A stretch of DNA of 64,000 nucleotides, taken from Streptomyces canus (GTDB lineage: Bacteria; Actinomycetota; Actinomycetes; Streptomycetales; Streptomycetaceae). This document shows positions 49,107 to 59,410 of the stretch, piece by piece. A program made the translations under genes and the position numbers. The stretch covers positions 8,670,001-8,734,000 of the forward strand of contig NZ_JAUSYQ010000002.1 in assembly GCF_030816965.1 (NCBI RefSeq), written 5' to 3'. The notes below the pieces were generated by a model. That model did not search any database and was not told the origin of the DNA. It was given only the letters and a program-made list of their open reading frames with translations. The first letter of the stretch is position 1, and every line of letters starts with the position of its first letter.

Positions 49107-50149
49107 AGGGTGGTTCGCCTGCCGAGGCCCCAGTGGTTCGAGAGCCCCTTCACGCACCGGTGGCTCACCTAGTCCGCGGTGACATGATCGAGGGCATTCA
49201 TTACGGCTCCGTCGTCGTGCTGGCGGCCGACGGGCGCGTAGAGCTGCAGATCGGTGACATCGAGGCGGCCTTCTGTCCGCGATCGGCACTCAAGCCCCTG
49301 CAGGCGGTGGCCCTGGTGCGTGCCGGCCTGCCGCTGGAGGGAGAGCTGCTTGCGCTGGCCGCCGGCAGCCACTCGGGCGAGGAGCGGCACCTGGCCGCGA
49401 CTCGGCGCATCCTGGACCTGGCCGGTCTGGACGAGGACGCGCTGCGCAACAGGACGGACATGCCGTACGACCCGGTCGTACGGGAGAGTTGGATCCGGCA
49501 GGCGCGCCTGCCTTCCCGGATAGCGCAGCACTGCTCTGGCATGCACGCAGCTATGTTGCTGACAGCGCGACTGCGTGGCTGGCCGCTGGAGGACTATCTC
49601 GACGCCGCGCATCCGCTGCAGCGGGCTGTGGCCGAGAGGGTGGAGGAACTGACCGGCCAGCGCATCGCCCAGGTGACGGCCGACGGCTGCGGTGCACCGC
49701 TGTTCTCGATTTCCTTGCACGGCCTGGCCCGCGCCGCCGCCCGAATCGCTACGGCCGCGCCGGGCACTGCTGAGGCGCGCGTGGCTGACGCGATGTGCGG
49801 GCACCCCGAGATGGCCTCCGGATCCGGCCGCGATGTCGCGTCACTGATGCGTGCCGTGCCGGGGTTGCTGACCAAGGACGGCTCCGAAGGCGTGCAGGTC
49901 GCCGCCCTCGGCGACGGGCGGGCCGTCGCGGTGAAGATCGCAGACGGCGGGGAACGCGCCCGTGTGCCGGTGACCGCGGCGGCGCTGGCGCGCTGCGGCG
50001 TCGCTCTGGTGGCCGTCGCTCAGTTCGCGAGCAGGCCGGTCCTGGGCGGTGACGCGGTCGTCGGCCGTCTTTGCCCCGCTCGCGCCCTGGCCCTTGGCGC
50101 CACCGGCGCGCCTGCGGTCGCTGCGGCTTGGACGCCGTTTGGGCCGTAA
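49098..50149 (+). pseudogene. Asparaginase copy 2, body without its N-terminus
   Basis: An open frame runs from GTG 49133 to 50149 (338 residues): HYGSVVVLAADGRVELQIG, SALKPLQAVALVRAGLPL, CSGMHAAMLLTARLRG and the complete C-terminus. The first 32 codons are at 25,874-25,970 in the opposite orientation. Compared with copy 1 it keeps the family SxLKPLQA motif (copy 1 has SALNPVQA). It has Met in place of Lys in CSGKHAAML. The open frame might be translated from the GTG, but family members normally begin about 30 residues earlier. Confidence 0.8.
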
Positions 50150-50214
50150 GAGGTTCACCGGAGGACGGGGACCACAGCAGGCCGATGTCTCCATCAAACC
50201 CGGTCTGGGTCTTG

Positions 50215-51040
50215 TCAAGCCTCTTGGATGAGAAGGGACTTGGCTCTGCGTTCGTCGGCGATCATGATGCGCCACACGTGATCGGCCAGGCGTCGTTTCA
50301 GGCACCGCTTCTCCTCTTTCAAGCTCTTCCCCTCAGCGAGTTTCCGCTGGTAATAGGCGTGTCCGGGTGAATTGGGCATGCGTATCTGCACGACTGCGAT
50401 GGTGTGGAGCACTGAATTGAGCTGCCGGTCGCCGGAGCGGGAGAGCCGGTGGCGGGACTTGTCCGCGCTGGCGATTTCCACCGGTGCCGCGCCTGCGTAG
50501 TTCGCGAACGCCGCCGAGGTGGGGAAACGGGTCGCGTGTCCGGTGCGGGCGATCAGCCGAGCGGCCATGACCGGCCCGATGCCAGGTGTGTCCATCAACG
50601 TGCTGTCCGCCGCCTCGACGAGGCCCTGCATCTGCGTGGAGTTGTCCAGGAGCTTCTTGTCCAGCAGGCGGATCTCGGCGATCAGGTCCCGGGCGATGTC
50701 CTTGCGGACCTGTTCGACGTCTCCGGCGGGACGGACGGTCCGCAGCAAGGAGGTGGCCGGGTCCGCGGACAGCTGGGCCGGAGCGCCGCCAGGCAACAGG
50801 TCTCGCAGCAGTGCGTGCAGCTGGTTGACGGTACGGACGCGGGCCTGAGCAAGATTCACGCGTCGCTCATCCAACAGGGCCAGGGCCGTCGCATGGTCCT
50901 CGGGCTCGACGTCGCGTCCGTCGCCGTGCAGGTAGGCCGCGGTGGCCGCTGCTGCAGCGTCGATCCGGTCGTTCTTGAGCCGCCCGCCGCGCGAGAGTTC
51001 ACGCACCCGACTGGTCGCTGCCGCGGGATCGCCGAACCGA
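50215..51040 (-). pseudogene. IS110-family transposase, N-terminus missing
   Basis: The reverse strand reads RVRELSRGGRLKNDRIDA (late DEDD domain), DTPGIGPVMAARLIARTGHA and FANYAGAAPVEIASADK (C-terminal domain with the Ser region) to a stop at 50215. The first 60 or so residues with the first catalytic Asp are missing; the upstream side is an NRPS fragment. A different IS110 member from the one at 239-1342. Confidence 0.75.
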
Positions 51041-51863
51041 CCCACTTCAACCAGGCCCGCCTCTTTCCCCTCCCTGACGACGCGCCGAAGCGGCCGGCAG
51101 ATCTGCAGAACGTGCTGGACGCGGTGGCGGCCCGCCACGACGCCTTCCGGACCCGGTTCACCCGCCGCCCCGACGGCACTTGGAGCGCCGTCCTGCAGGA
51201 GTCGACGGACCGGTCGAACTGGAGGAACACCTCGTGCAACCGGGCGCCACCAGCCCCGACACCGAGATACTCAACCGCTCCCACCATGGCTTCGACCTCG
51301 TTCACGGGCCGCTGTGGCGGGCCGTGCTGTTCACCGACCCCGCGCGCGGGCGCCGCTGGCTGCAGCTGGTAGCCCACCATCTGATCGCGGACGCGGTCTC
51401 CTGGGAGGTCCTGGCTCGAGACCTCAGCGCCGCCTACAGCCGCGGCCCCGGAGTGCTACCCGTCGCGCCGGGCATCACCGGCGACCTCGTGGCCCGCCCG
51501 CCCCAGGCGGACGAGGCCGCCTACTGGAAGGAACTGGCGAGCGCCCCCACGCCGCGCCTGTGTGACGGCGGCAGCGAGCGGGTCCCGTACGGCAAGCTCG
51601 ACCACCACACCGTCCAACTGTCCAGCCACGCCACCACCTTGCTCCTCGACGCCGCCCAGCGCGAGGGCGCCTCCGTACCGGGACTGCTGCTGGCCGCCCT
51701 GAACCAGGCCCTGGCCCCGCTGTCACGCGGGGACGGCCTGTACGTGTTCGTCGAAGGCCACGGCCATCGGCCAGCCGGAGGTGACGCACCCAGCGAACTG
51801 AGCCTGGATCCCCCCCCTCGGATTCCGCTGACCAGTACTGACACGCGACCAGTCAGACTTTGA
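51041..51863 (+). pseudogene. NRPS epimerization-domain fragment, frameshifted
   Basis: IAEPTHFNQARLFPLPDD then LDAVAARHDAFRTRF is the start of an epimerization domain. A shift near 51,200 moves to the frame with WLQLVAHHLIADAVSWEVLA (HHxxxDxxSW catalytic motif) and YVFVEGHGHRP (EGHGR motif). The fragment ends in the stop at 51863, without the rest of the domain or any adenylation or carrier domain. It is debris of a peptide synthetase that lies elsewhere or is lost. Confidence 0.75.
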
Positions 51864-51911
51864 CACCGCCCTGCGGTGCGGCTGACCTCCCCGGCCCGAT
51901 GCGATTCCATC

Positions 51912-52352
51912 TCAGCTTCCGCGCCGCGAAGGAGGACTCGTGGCCTCCGTCAACTGGCGGAAGGAGATGTTCAACACACGCAGAAGGCCCAGCGTTTGGT
52001 GCCGGTTCCCCGGCCACTGGTTCTGCCTCTCAGCTTGAACGTATTCAGAGGAATCCATTCCGATGGATTGGGCCAGCCTCTGCACGCTGATCTGTCGGGC
52101 GAGCCGATACTCTGCCAGAGTACGAGGCTCCTCGATGCCCATCAGTTCGGTGGCCCGGCACCACAGCACATCCGCCAGCACGAAAAGTTCCGTTTCGGTG
52201 GGACGGTAGGCACCGCTCTCCCAGGCTATTATCCATTCGGTAGAAACGGGAGATCGGAGCACGGCCATCTGCTGGGCCACCTGCTGGTGCGACATGCCCA
52301 GTTGCTGCCGTGCTGACAGGGCACTGTCTGCGGAGAACGGCGGTCGATTCAC
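51912..52352 (-). CDS. XRE-family helix-turn-helix regulator
   Basis: 146 residues. Two helix-turn-helix-like blocks are visible: LSARQQLGMSHQQVAQQMAV with IAWESGAYRPTETELFVLAD (about 12-62), and LARQISVQRLAQSIGMDSSE (about 82-120). The AWESG motif is typical of XRE domains. No signal or ligand domain. It lies downstream of a Prim-Pol-like gene on the same strand, 0.5 kb away. Targets unknown. Confidence 0.7.
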   Translation of the reverse strand: MNRPPFSADSALSARQQLGMSHQQVAQQMAVLRSPVSTEWIIAWESGAYRPTETELFVLADVLWCRATELMGIEEPRTLAEYRLARQISVQRLAQSIGMDSSEYVQAERQNQWPGNRHQTLGLLRVLNISFRQLTEATSPPSRRGS

Positions 52353-52855
52353 TGCTTGCTCCCTTGCTTATGTGGACATGTGTTCCTGACCAATGCGACC
52401 TCGGGCCGCGCTCCTGGTCGCGGCTCTCGTCACGCCACTCGTCGCACCGGGGATCCTGCGTCAAGGCCGTACGCGGCCCTGTGACCTCCATGGAGGGGGT
52501 TGGTGAGCTCAATGCGGGTAGCCTCACATTGGCGCGGCCATCACGACCTTGCCACCGAGCACTCCGAGCCGTGGCCCGATCGACTCGGCGAGGCCGGTGC
52601 CCCGGTCTGGCCGCGGCTGCCAGGAAGGGCTCGGCAATCTCCGTCGAAATGCGGCGAGTTCGATGGGTCCGTACCCGAAGGCGTTCACACAACTCGTAGG
52701 TGCGGGAAGTCCTCCGCCGCGTCGCTGCAATCTGTAAGCCCCGGCAGAGCTGCCGTGGCGCCTCAGGCCGCGTGGCATCCGCCGCTGCCCCACAACGACC
52801 ACCGGGGCAGCATCTTCGCGCTCCTACTGTCCACCGTGCATCGAGCGCTGCGCCT
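52353..52855. other. Intergenic 0.5 kb, nothing recognised
   Basis: No open frame here has a recognisable protein signature. It separates two same-strand genes and probably holds the promoter of the XRE gene. Confidence 0.4.
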
Positions 52856-53377
52856 TCATAACCTGCTCCGCACTATCGCTGGAGCGCTGTACTGCTCGCC
52901 GTAACTATCAGCACGAGCGATCAGGTCGGCGGCGGCAACGAAGACCGCTGCGAGCGCTGCCACGCACACCGGATGCGCCTCCAGCAGGAGCATGGGCGCC
53001 CGGAGCCACTGGTACCGGTCTCCGGACATAGGAACAGGACCTGGCACGACAACGAGGGAGTTCTCGCCGAGGTACTCGTAGGGCGGCGGTGTGTCGGTTT
53101 CCCGGGAAAGGGCTGCTGCGAATTGTTTGCCCCCGCATGTGTCGAGGAAGAAGCCCACTCGTTGCGATTCGTGATCCATCATGACGGGACCGATCGGCGC
53201 CGCTCGACGCGCCAGTTGATCGAAGGTCTCCAGGCCGATACGCCAACTGATCATCACCACGTCGAAGAGGCGCCCTGTCGGCAGCAGGTAGAGTCGGCGC
53301 GGATTGTCGGCCCACGTCGCGCGGCACGTCTCAGGGTCGTCGGCAGCAGCGGACAGCCACTCGATTCCCCTCTCCAT
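52856..53377 (-). CDS. Prim-Pol-domain-like small protein
   Basis: 173 residues from ATG 53377, preceded by GAGGTGA. MERGIEWLSAAADDPETCRA, then WADNPRRLYLLPTGRLFDVV and QRVGFFLDTCGGKQFAA, resembles the small stand-alone relatives of the bifunctional primase/polymerase N-terminal domain that are frequent in Streptomyces. The acidic catalytic residues of true Prim-Pol enzymes are not evident, so enzymatic activity is doubtful. Function unknown. An XRE regulator lies downstream. Confidence 0.6.
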   Translation of the reverse strand: MERGIEWLSAAADDPETCRATWADNPRRLYLLPTGRLFDVVMISWRIGLETFDQLARRAAPIGPVMMDHESQRVGFFLDTCGGKQFAAALSRETDTPPPYEYLGENSLVVVPGPVPMSGDRYQWLRAPMLLLEAHPVCVAALAAVFVAAADLIARADSYGEQYSAPAIVRSRL

Positions 53378-53796
53378 GTCACTCACCTCGGTCAGCGCGG
53401 TTCGGTGGCCCCTCCGGCTTCCGCACCAACAGATTCGTGCCGCAACCTCTGACTGGGCAGTTGGCGAGAGACGCCTGGCCTCCGGGGAAGTCGGCCTCCC
53501 AGGGTCGGGGGTGAGATCCCGGGGAGGCCGACCGGCCGCCTCCCGGACGGGGGGGATGAGCCTGGGGGCGACCGACGAACAAAACCATACGGCGCCCAAG
53601 ACGATCTTGTGAGCAATCAGTCCACTGATGGGCCGGATGGGCAGACTAGATGTCCCCCCGGGGCATGACCGCCAACAACCGGCGTCTGCGTACAGAAGAC
53701 CGAGCTCACAGGTGGCTGGGCCTTGACGGGCGTTGCCCCTTGATCGTGGACACCCTGATCATTGGATCGTGAGGATCCATAGGACAGGAGTTCCGG
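53378..53796. other. Intergenic 0.4 kb before an IS3 element
   Basis: Holds the upstream region of the Prim-Pol-like gene and, near 53,740, the left end of an IS3-type element. No gene seen. Confidence 0.4.
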
Positions 53797-54170
53797 TTGG
53801 GGACGTCGAAGTACTCGCCTGAGTTTCGGGCCGATGCCGTCGCGCTGTACCACGCCAGTCCGGGTGGGACGTACGCCTCGGTGGCCAAGGACGTGGGCAT
53901 CAACCACGAGACACTGCGGATTTGAGTGCGGGACGCCGAGGCGGCCGAACGGCCCGGAGCGGTCGAGGCCATCGCGATGGAGAAGGAGAACCGGCAGCTG
54001 CGGGCGCGGGTGAAGGAACTCGAGCTCGAACGGGAGATCCTGCGCAGGGCCGCGAAGTATTTTGCGGCCGAGACCAGCTGGTGAGCAGCCGCTTCCAGTT
54101 CGTCGACGATCACCGTGGCGCCTTCGGCGTCAAGCGGCTGTGTCGGATGCTGCAGGTCTCGCGTTCAGCT
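53797..54170 (+). pseudogene. IS3-family OrfA (nonsense mutation) and start of OrfB
   Basis: OrfA begins at TTG 53797 after GGAG: SKYSPEFRADAVALYHASPG then SVAKDVGINHETLRI, then TGA where Trp is usual, then VRDAEAAERPGAVEAIAMEK and a leucine-zipper region to the stop at 54082. OrfB starts in the overlapping frame at 54081 (SSRFQFVDDHRGAFGVKRLC) and is cut at about 54,170 by an IS66 fragment. Not functional. Confidence 0.75.
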
Positions 54171-55476
54171 GGGTCTTGACCGGCCGAAGCGCCCTCTCCC
54201 CGTAGTTGTTGGTGAAGGGCACATGCAAGGGGTCGTCCGCGAACCGCAGGATCGAGTGGGCCTGGTCCCGCAGGCGTTCGAGCAGGTTGCGGGCCGGGGA
54301 CTGTTTGCGGCCCGGCGCTCTGGGGTGCTCGGAGAGTCCGACGGTGATGCCCTGGTGGAAGGCATCCAGGTGCAGCAGCAGGGCCTCGGGGGTGATCTCG
54401 CCGATCTCACCGGCGCGTACACGCAGGGCCTGGGTGTTCAGTCCGGCCAGGGCCCACCGGATCTGCTGGTGCCACTTCTGGTGGGGGAAGTCCTCTTCGG
54501 CGGAGGTCAGTTCACGGATCAGATGGGCGCCGCACAGCTGATGGGTGCAGTGCGGGTAGCCCGAATACAGCGAAAGCGAGTCGTGGACCAGGACGCCCCG
54601 GTAGTGCGACAGCACGCCGCCCGTGTCGGCTCCCGCGCGCGAGCGCGGAGCGAGATGGAGCAGGGTGAGGAGGTCGGTGCAGGCCACGTGCAGCCAGCGC
54701 CGCACGGAGCCGATGCGGGTGGTGGTCTCGTCCGCGTGCAGGACGTGGCCCAGGATGAGCAGGGCCCGGATCAAGTTCAGGGAATCGCCGACCAGGCCGG
54801 CGGCCTCGCCCGGCAGGGAGGCCACCCAGCCGGTGGAGACCTCCGCCCCGGTCACATCCTTGATCAGCTGCGCGGTCCGCTCGACGGGAATGTGCTGGAA
54901 CACCAGCAGATAGACGGCGAGCGCGCGCAGGTTCGGTCCGTAGGAGGACGGGGACCCGGCGATCTGCCCGGGCATCGGCTGGGCGGTGACCGTGCCGCAG
55001 GTGCACCGGCAGCGGTGCGCCCGGTGCTCGGTGATCTTTACCGTGGACAGGGGGATGTCCCGGACCTGGCGCCGCTCGAAGCCGACGCTGTCGCCCTGAT
55101 CCGGTGTGCTTCCGCAGCCGGTACAGGCCGCCGGGACATGGTCTTCGGTGGCATCGGGCTTGTCGGTCATGGCCAGACCCGACCCGTCGGTGCCGGGCTG
55201 ACGGCCTCGCTTGCGTCCGCTCTTGGGCTGCGGCTTCTTCTCCGGCCGCCCGAAGACGTCCGAGGAGGGCGGCATCGAGGAGTTGCCCGAGTTCCGGCCA
55301 AGACGCCGCTCCAGCTCCGCCACCCGAGCGGTCAACCACTCGTTGGCCACCGCGAGTTCGGCCGCCCGCGCCTCTGCCGCTTCGGCCCGCGCCTCTGCGG
55401 CCGCCACCTGCCGCTGGAGCAGTCCGATCAACGTGAGGAGATCCTCGCGCGACGCAGACTCCAGAGCGGACGACAT
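54170..55476 (-). pseudogene. IS66-family transposase (TnpC), C-terminus missing
   Basis: From ATG 55476: an N-terminal coiled coil (AAEARAEAAEARAAELAVAN), the IS66 zinc finger and leader (RNSGNSSMPPSSDVFGRPE, CTGCGSTPDQGD, CRCTCGTVT), then the DDE core (VLHADETTTRIGSVRRWLHV, VLVHDSLSLYSGYPHCTHQL, NNYGERALRPVKTQ). The domain after NNYGERALRP is lost to the IS3 fragment. No tnpA or tnpB partners are present. Confidence 0.8.
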
Positions 55477-55553
55477 GACCACGGATCCTGCCGCACCCAC
55501 CCCGCACCTGTCACATCGTCAGGAGACGGACGCACGACCGACCTTCTGAATGC

Positions 55554-56408
55554 TTACTCGCGCCGGATGCTGCCGATCACCCGCTCGCAGTGGGCGTTCA
55601 TCCGAGGTGTTCGCGGCGCACTCATGAGGATCTCCATCTCCTCGGCCTCGAAGGCGGCGTCGAAGGACTGGCCGTACTTGCCGTCGCGGTCACGCAGCAG
55701 GAAGTGCAGGGACTCCATGCGCGCGCCGAGGCCTGCGGCAAGGTTCCGCGCTTGCTGCACCGTCCACTCACGGGTTGGGTTTGAGGTGACGCCGGCGATG
55801 TACAGGCGTCGGGCGCCGTGTTCGAGGAACGCCAGCGCGTAGAGTCGGCGTCGTCCGAGGACAGTGTCGAGGTGGAAGAAGTCGACGGCGATGATGCCCT
55901 GGGCCTGGTTGGTGAGGAACTCCCGCCAGGTTGGCCCGGTACAGCGCGGGGCTGGATCGATGCCCGCTGCGTGGAGGATCTCCCATACCGTGGAGGCTAC
56001 GATGGCGTGCCCGAGTCGGGCCAGTTCGCCCTGGATCCGCCTGTGTCCCCACCCCGCGTTCTCTCGAGCGAGCTGCAGGATCAGCTTTTTGAGCGCTGCC
56101 CTGGTGGGCGGGCGTCCGGTGCGGCCGCGTCGGGCGCTGTAGTCCCACTGTGCGGCGATGAACCTGCGGTGCCAGGCCAGCAGGGTACCGGGAGTGACCG
56201 CGAAGACCTCGCGCCAGCGGCGCCGGGGTATCAGGCTGGACAGTGCGGCCAGCCAGAACCGGTCGGCGGGCTCGTAGCGGACCGGGCTGGCGATCTGACG
56301 CCGTAGCAGCTCGTCGTCCTTCGAGGTGTCGCGGCGAAGCAGCACCGCGGGGACGGACAGCAGCTTGAGGGCTACCTTGTACAGCATCGAGAGGATCACG
56401 GCGGACAT
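55554..56408 (-). pseudogene. Integrase-core (rve) transposase, C-terminus missing
   Basis: 284 residues: RRRWREVFAVTPGTLLAWHR (helix-turn-helix), GWGHRRIQGELARLGHAIVA, then the integrase core IIAVDFFHLDTVLGRRRLYA (Asp), FLLRDRDGKYGQSFDAAFEA (Asp) and RMNAHCERVIGSIRRE (Glu). Family members run about 70 residues further, so the end is cut near 55,557 next to the IS66 piece. The catalytic triad is complete. Confidence 0.75.
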
Positions 56409-56698
56409 GGCCCCAGCCGGGACCGCTCTACCGTCCTAACCTGCGGCGATGACTTTACGAGCCCCACAGCACAGAACCGCAGGTCAGACATGTCATCCGG
56501 ATGGAGCGGACCCAACTTGGCCAACGCGGCAGGGATCGGGGAAGATGAGACAGCGGACACGGAACCCTCTTGATCATTTGGCTTAGAAGCCGTTGTCTTT
56601 CCGAGAGTGACGGGTGTGTTCCCGCTGGTCAGGTGTAGGGGTGGTGTTTCGGCGGGAGGGACGGAGTGTCGTGTCGTCTCTTCAGTGGAGGTGCCGGG

Positions 56699-57193
56699 AT
56701 GCCGTCGGTGATGGGGTTGCTGGAGGAGCGTGAACGCGTCGCTCGGCAGCGGGTGGAGGCTCTCCAGGCCGAGCTGCGGGAAGCGGAGGCGGTGTGGGAG
56801 CGGTTCGTGATCGCCCGTGAGACGGTGGGTGAGGTTCTGGCGGAGCCGCGCGGAGGCGAGGACGTGGCGCCGGTCGTGGTGGCTGGCGAACGGCCGGTTC
56901 AGGTCAGGCAGGCGGTGCCCGGCTCAGTGGTGCCGCGCTGGGAGGAAGGGCTCGCCCCGGCGGTTCTCGCGTCGGACTACCGGCGGATCATGGACGTTTT
57001 GGCCGGCGGGAATGGAACGCGCGGGGAGGCGATGGACTGTCGCCAGCTCGCGGCCGCGCTCGGACTGGAGCCGGTCCCGGCGAAAGTGGAAGGGGTGCGG
57101 TCGAAAGCCAAGCGGCTGGCCGCACGGGGCTGGCTGGCGGAGGAACGTCCGGGGCTGTTCAACGTGCCCGTCGGGCGAGGCGGCGGCTCATGA
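56699..57193 (+). CDS. IS5-associated passenger protein C: coiled coil plus winged helix
   Basis: 164 residues from ATG 56699, preceded by GGAG. Residues 5-40 (ARQRVEALQAELREAEAVWE) predict a coiled coil. A Val/Pro-rich linker follows. The C-terminal part (SDYRRIMDVLAGGNGTRGEA, LGLEPVPAKVEGVRSKAKRL, RGWLAEERPGLF) aligns with proteins A and B. It lies inside the IS ends but on the opposite strand to the transposase. Function unknown. Confidence 0.75.
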   Translation: MPSVMGLLEERERVARQRVEALQAELREAEAVWERFVIARETVGEVLAEPRGGEDVAPVVVAGERPVQVRQAVPGSVVPRWEEGLAPAVLASDYRRIMDVLAGGNGTRGEAMDCRQLAAALGLEPVPAKVEGVRSKAKRLAARGWLAEERPGLFNVPVGRGGGS

Positions 57194-57941
57194 CTGTGCT
57201 CATCGCCCACTTGATCACTGCCTCCGAGGTGTCGGTGCGCGTCTCGTAGTCGCGGGCCAGCCAGCGTGAGTGCATGAGCCAGGCGAACGTGCGCTCCACC
57301 AGCCATCTCTTCGGCAGCACGGTGAAACCGCTGGTGTAGTCGCTGCGTCTGACCACGGTCAGTGCGATCCGCCAGGCGTCGCGGGCGAGGTCGACCAGGC
57401 GCCCGGTGTAGCCGCCGTCGGCCCACACCCGCGTGACGCGCCAGTGCCGTTCACGCAGCCGGGCCAGGAGTGTCCGTCCCGCGTCCCGGTCGGTGACCGA
57501 GGCCGCGGTCACCATCACGGCCAGCAGCAGTCCGAGGGTGTCCACCACGATGTGCCGCTTGCGGGCGTTGACCTTCTTCCCGCCGTCGAATCCCCTGGTC
57601 ACGGCCGGTACCGATGCGGCTGCCTTCACCGACTGCGCGTCGATGACGCCCGCCGTCGGCTCCGGATCCCGGCCCGCGGCCTGGCGGACCCGGTCGCGCA
57701 GCCGGTCGTGGAACTCTGCGGTCAGCCCCTTGTCCCGCCAGCGCCGGAAGAAGGCGTAGACGCGGTCCCACGCGGGGAAGTCCGCGGGCATCGCCCGCCA
57801 GGTGATGCCGCCCGCGACCAGGTAGCGCACCGCGTCGACCATCTGCCGGTGGCAATAGCTCTCCGGTTGCCCGCCGCGGCCCTCGAGCCAGCCGGGAACC
57901 GGCATCGCGTCACGTACGACGGCCCACTCCGCGTCGCTCAT
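57159..57941 (-). CDS. IS5-family transposase, element C
   Basis: 260 residues from ATG 57941 (MSDAEWAVVRDAMPV); the frame is open upstream, so a longer start is possible. GVIDAQSVKAAASVPAVTRG (first Asp), RVWADGGYTGRLVDLARDA (second Asp), KRWLVERTFAWLMHSRWLAR (Glu). Intact. The scrap at 2,625 is a relative. Confidence 0.85.
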   Translation of the reverse strand: MSDAEWAVVRDAMPVPGWLEGRGGQPESYCHRQMVDAVRYLVAGGITWRAMPADFPAWDRVYAFFRRWRDKGLTAEFHDRLRDRVRQAAGRDPEPTAGVIDAQSVKAAASVPAVTRGFDGGKKVNARKRHIVVDTLGLLLAVMVTAASVTDRDAGRTLLARLRERHWRVTRVWADGGYTGRLVDLARDAWRIALTVVRRSDYTSGFTVLPKRWLVERTFAWLMHSRWLARDYETRTDTSEAVIKWAMSTVMSRRLARRAR

Positions 57942-58212
57942 GTCCGACGGATACTTCGGTCGCCTGTACGGCCGGTCCCCAGCGTTCCCGAACCGGTGAG
58001 CGAGACAATCACACGACAGAGACGCCGAGTTGGACGACATCGACGCCGGCACGGAAGACTGCAGCACCAGGGGCCTCCTGTTGCTCGGTTGGATTCGACA
58101 CCCACGAGCTGTGCGGGAGGCCCCGCTTTCATGCCCTGTCGGCCACGAGATCACCCGACCGAGTCGACGACCTCGAACTCACGCCCACCAAGATCGATAG
58201 AGCAACAGCTTC

Positions 58213-58344
58213 TTAGACAACTGAATGATCACGGATCCCGTGTCCGCTCTGTCATCCACCCCAACCAGCGACACCCTCACGCCAGTTGGGCGATCCCGGG
58301 AACTTGCGCAAGCCCTGCGGCGGTGGCGCAGCCGAGGCCGCCAA
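58213..58344. other. Short spacer, nothing recognised
   Basis: About 130 bp between the IS5-type element C and the LuxR gene end. CAAGCCCTGCGGCG recalls the junction at 49,090 but is too short to assign. Confidence 0.3.
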
Positions 58345-58959
58345 TCATATGAGCCCGGCACGGATGGCGTACGACACCGCCTGCACCCGGTTACGCAAGC
58401 CGAGGCGGATCATGACGCCGGACACGATGTTCTTGATGGTGCGCTGGGAGTAGCTCAGCTCGACGGCGATCTCGGACAGGGTCATTCCCTCCGAGACCAG
58501 ACGCAGGACGTCGATCTCCCGGCAACTGAGCCCGGAGGCGGTCAGACCCTTAGGGCTGAGGACCTCGCGCTGGACGTATTCGAGCTGATCCAGCAGTCGG
58601 CCCTGGATTACTGGGGGCAGATACACCTGCCCGACCGCCACGGCGCGCACCGTCTGTACCAGCGCTGTGCCATCCGTCTCGGCTCGCCACAGCACCGCCC
58701 GCACCCGATGCTCTGCCATAGCGGCCGGGTCGACGTACCAGCCGCCGTCCGCAACTAGCACGAAACGGGCCTGCGCCCGTGCGGGCAGAGCCCGCAGCAG
58801 ATCCAGCGCCGAGGCGTCGACCGAGCTGACCGCGACCACCACGGCCTCGGCCTCCTCCACGGCCGTTATGGTGACCTGCGGACCCCTACCCAAGCACGCC
58901 GCCAGACCGGCCTTGGTGACCGGATCCGCCGCTTGCACCGCCGCACGCACCGACTTCAC
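58345..58959 (-). CDS. LuxR/NarL-type regulator, paralogue 2
   Basis: 204 residues from GTG 58959, preceded by a GGAGGAGCC-like RBS on the reverse strand. About 85 percent of residues match the protein at 6,915 by eye. The C-terminal helix-turn-helix is LSCREIDVLRLVSEGMTLSE then SQRTIKNIVSGVMIRLG. The N-terminal pseudo-receiver also lacks a clear phospho-Asp. The two genes may be regulators of the two ends of the island, or a simple duplication. Confidence 0.85.
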   Translation of the reverse strand: MKSVRAAVQAADPVTKAGLAACLGRGPQVTITAVEEAEAVVVAVSSVDASALDLLRALPARAQARFVLVADGGWYVDPAAMAEHRVRAVLWRAETDGTALVQTVRAVAVGQVYLPPVIQGRLLDQLEYVQREVLSPKGLTASGLSCREIDVLRLVSEGMTLSEIAVELSYSQRTIKNIVSGVMIRLGLRNRVQAVSYAIRAGLI

Positions 58960-59377
58960 GGCTCCTCCAACCGGGTTCGTGATGGAAAGTTTTAAGTCTC
59001 AATATGAGCGGCTTCCCCGCATCAGCTACGCCGGGCCCGTCGGCCTGACCGGCCTGCGGAAGCGCTGCCGGTCACCTGGCCGGGGGGCGGTCCCACAGGG
59101 CCGCCGTGTACACGTCCGCCGTCGCCGCGACGGCGGTGTCCCAGCCGAAGCGGTGGGCGTGCCGGGTCGTCGGCGAAGGCGCGAGGCCATGAAAACGGTA
59201 ACGGGCGGAACCGGTGAGGCAGCCGAGGCCATCGAGCTCACAAGTGGCAGAGGTTCGGCGACTCCTGGCAGCTTGTCGGCCCCGGCCCCCACACCCGCGC
59301 GGACGTAGAGGCAGACACCATGCGATGAGCTGGTCGCACTGGCGCCGACGACGCCAAGCGATCGCCCGCCGCTGTCA
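58960..59377. other. Intergenic 0.4 kb with two protein scraps
   Basis: Contains a probable glycosyltransferase C-terminus and an IS701-type C-terminal tail (listed separately). Otherwise no gene. Confidence 0.4.
59077..59190 (-). pseudogene. Possible glycosyltransferase C-terminal scrap
   Basis: The reverse strand reads RHAHRFGWDTAVAATADVYT to a TGA. This resembles the last helix of actinobacterial GT4-type glycosyltransferases. Short, so the assignment is weak. Confidence 0.3.
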
Positions 59378-59410
59378 TTACCTGCGGCGTGGTCGCACGA
59401 TCGAGGGTAG
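59327..59410 (+). pseudogene. IS701-family C-terminal scrap
   Basis: SWSHWRRRRQAIARRCHYLR then RGRTIEG closely matches the tail of IS701 copy B near 44,650. Only this tail remains. Confidence 0.5.

Larger units (their letters stand above)
56586..58212. mobile_element. IS5-family element C with a passenger gene
   Basis: Inverted ends GAAGCCGTTG and GAAGCTGTTG (right end on the reverse strand) bound 1,627 bp, with TTA repeated at 56,583 and 58,213 as the TNA target. The passenger gene (plus) and the transposase (minus) converge and overlap by 35 bp. Confidence 0.75.

Noticed and set aside
54115..55842. A 575-residue plus-strand frame across the IS66 region
   Set aside because: Antisense of the IS66 transposase and the integrase-core gene.
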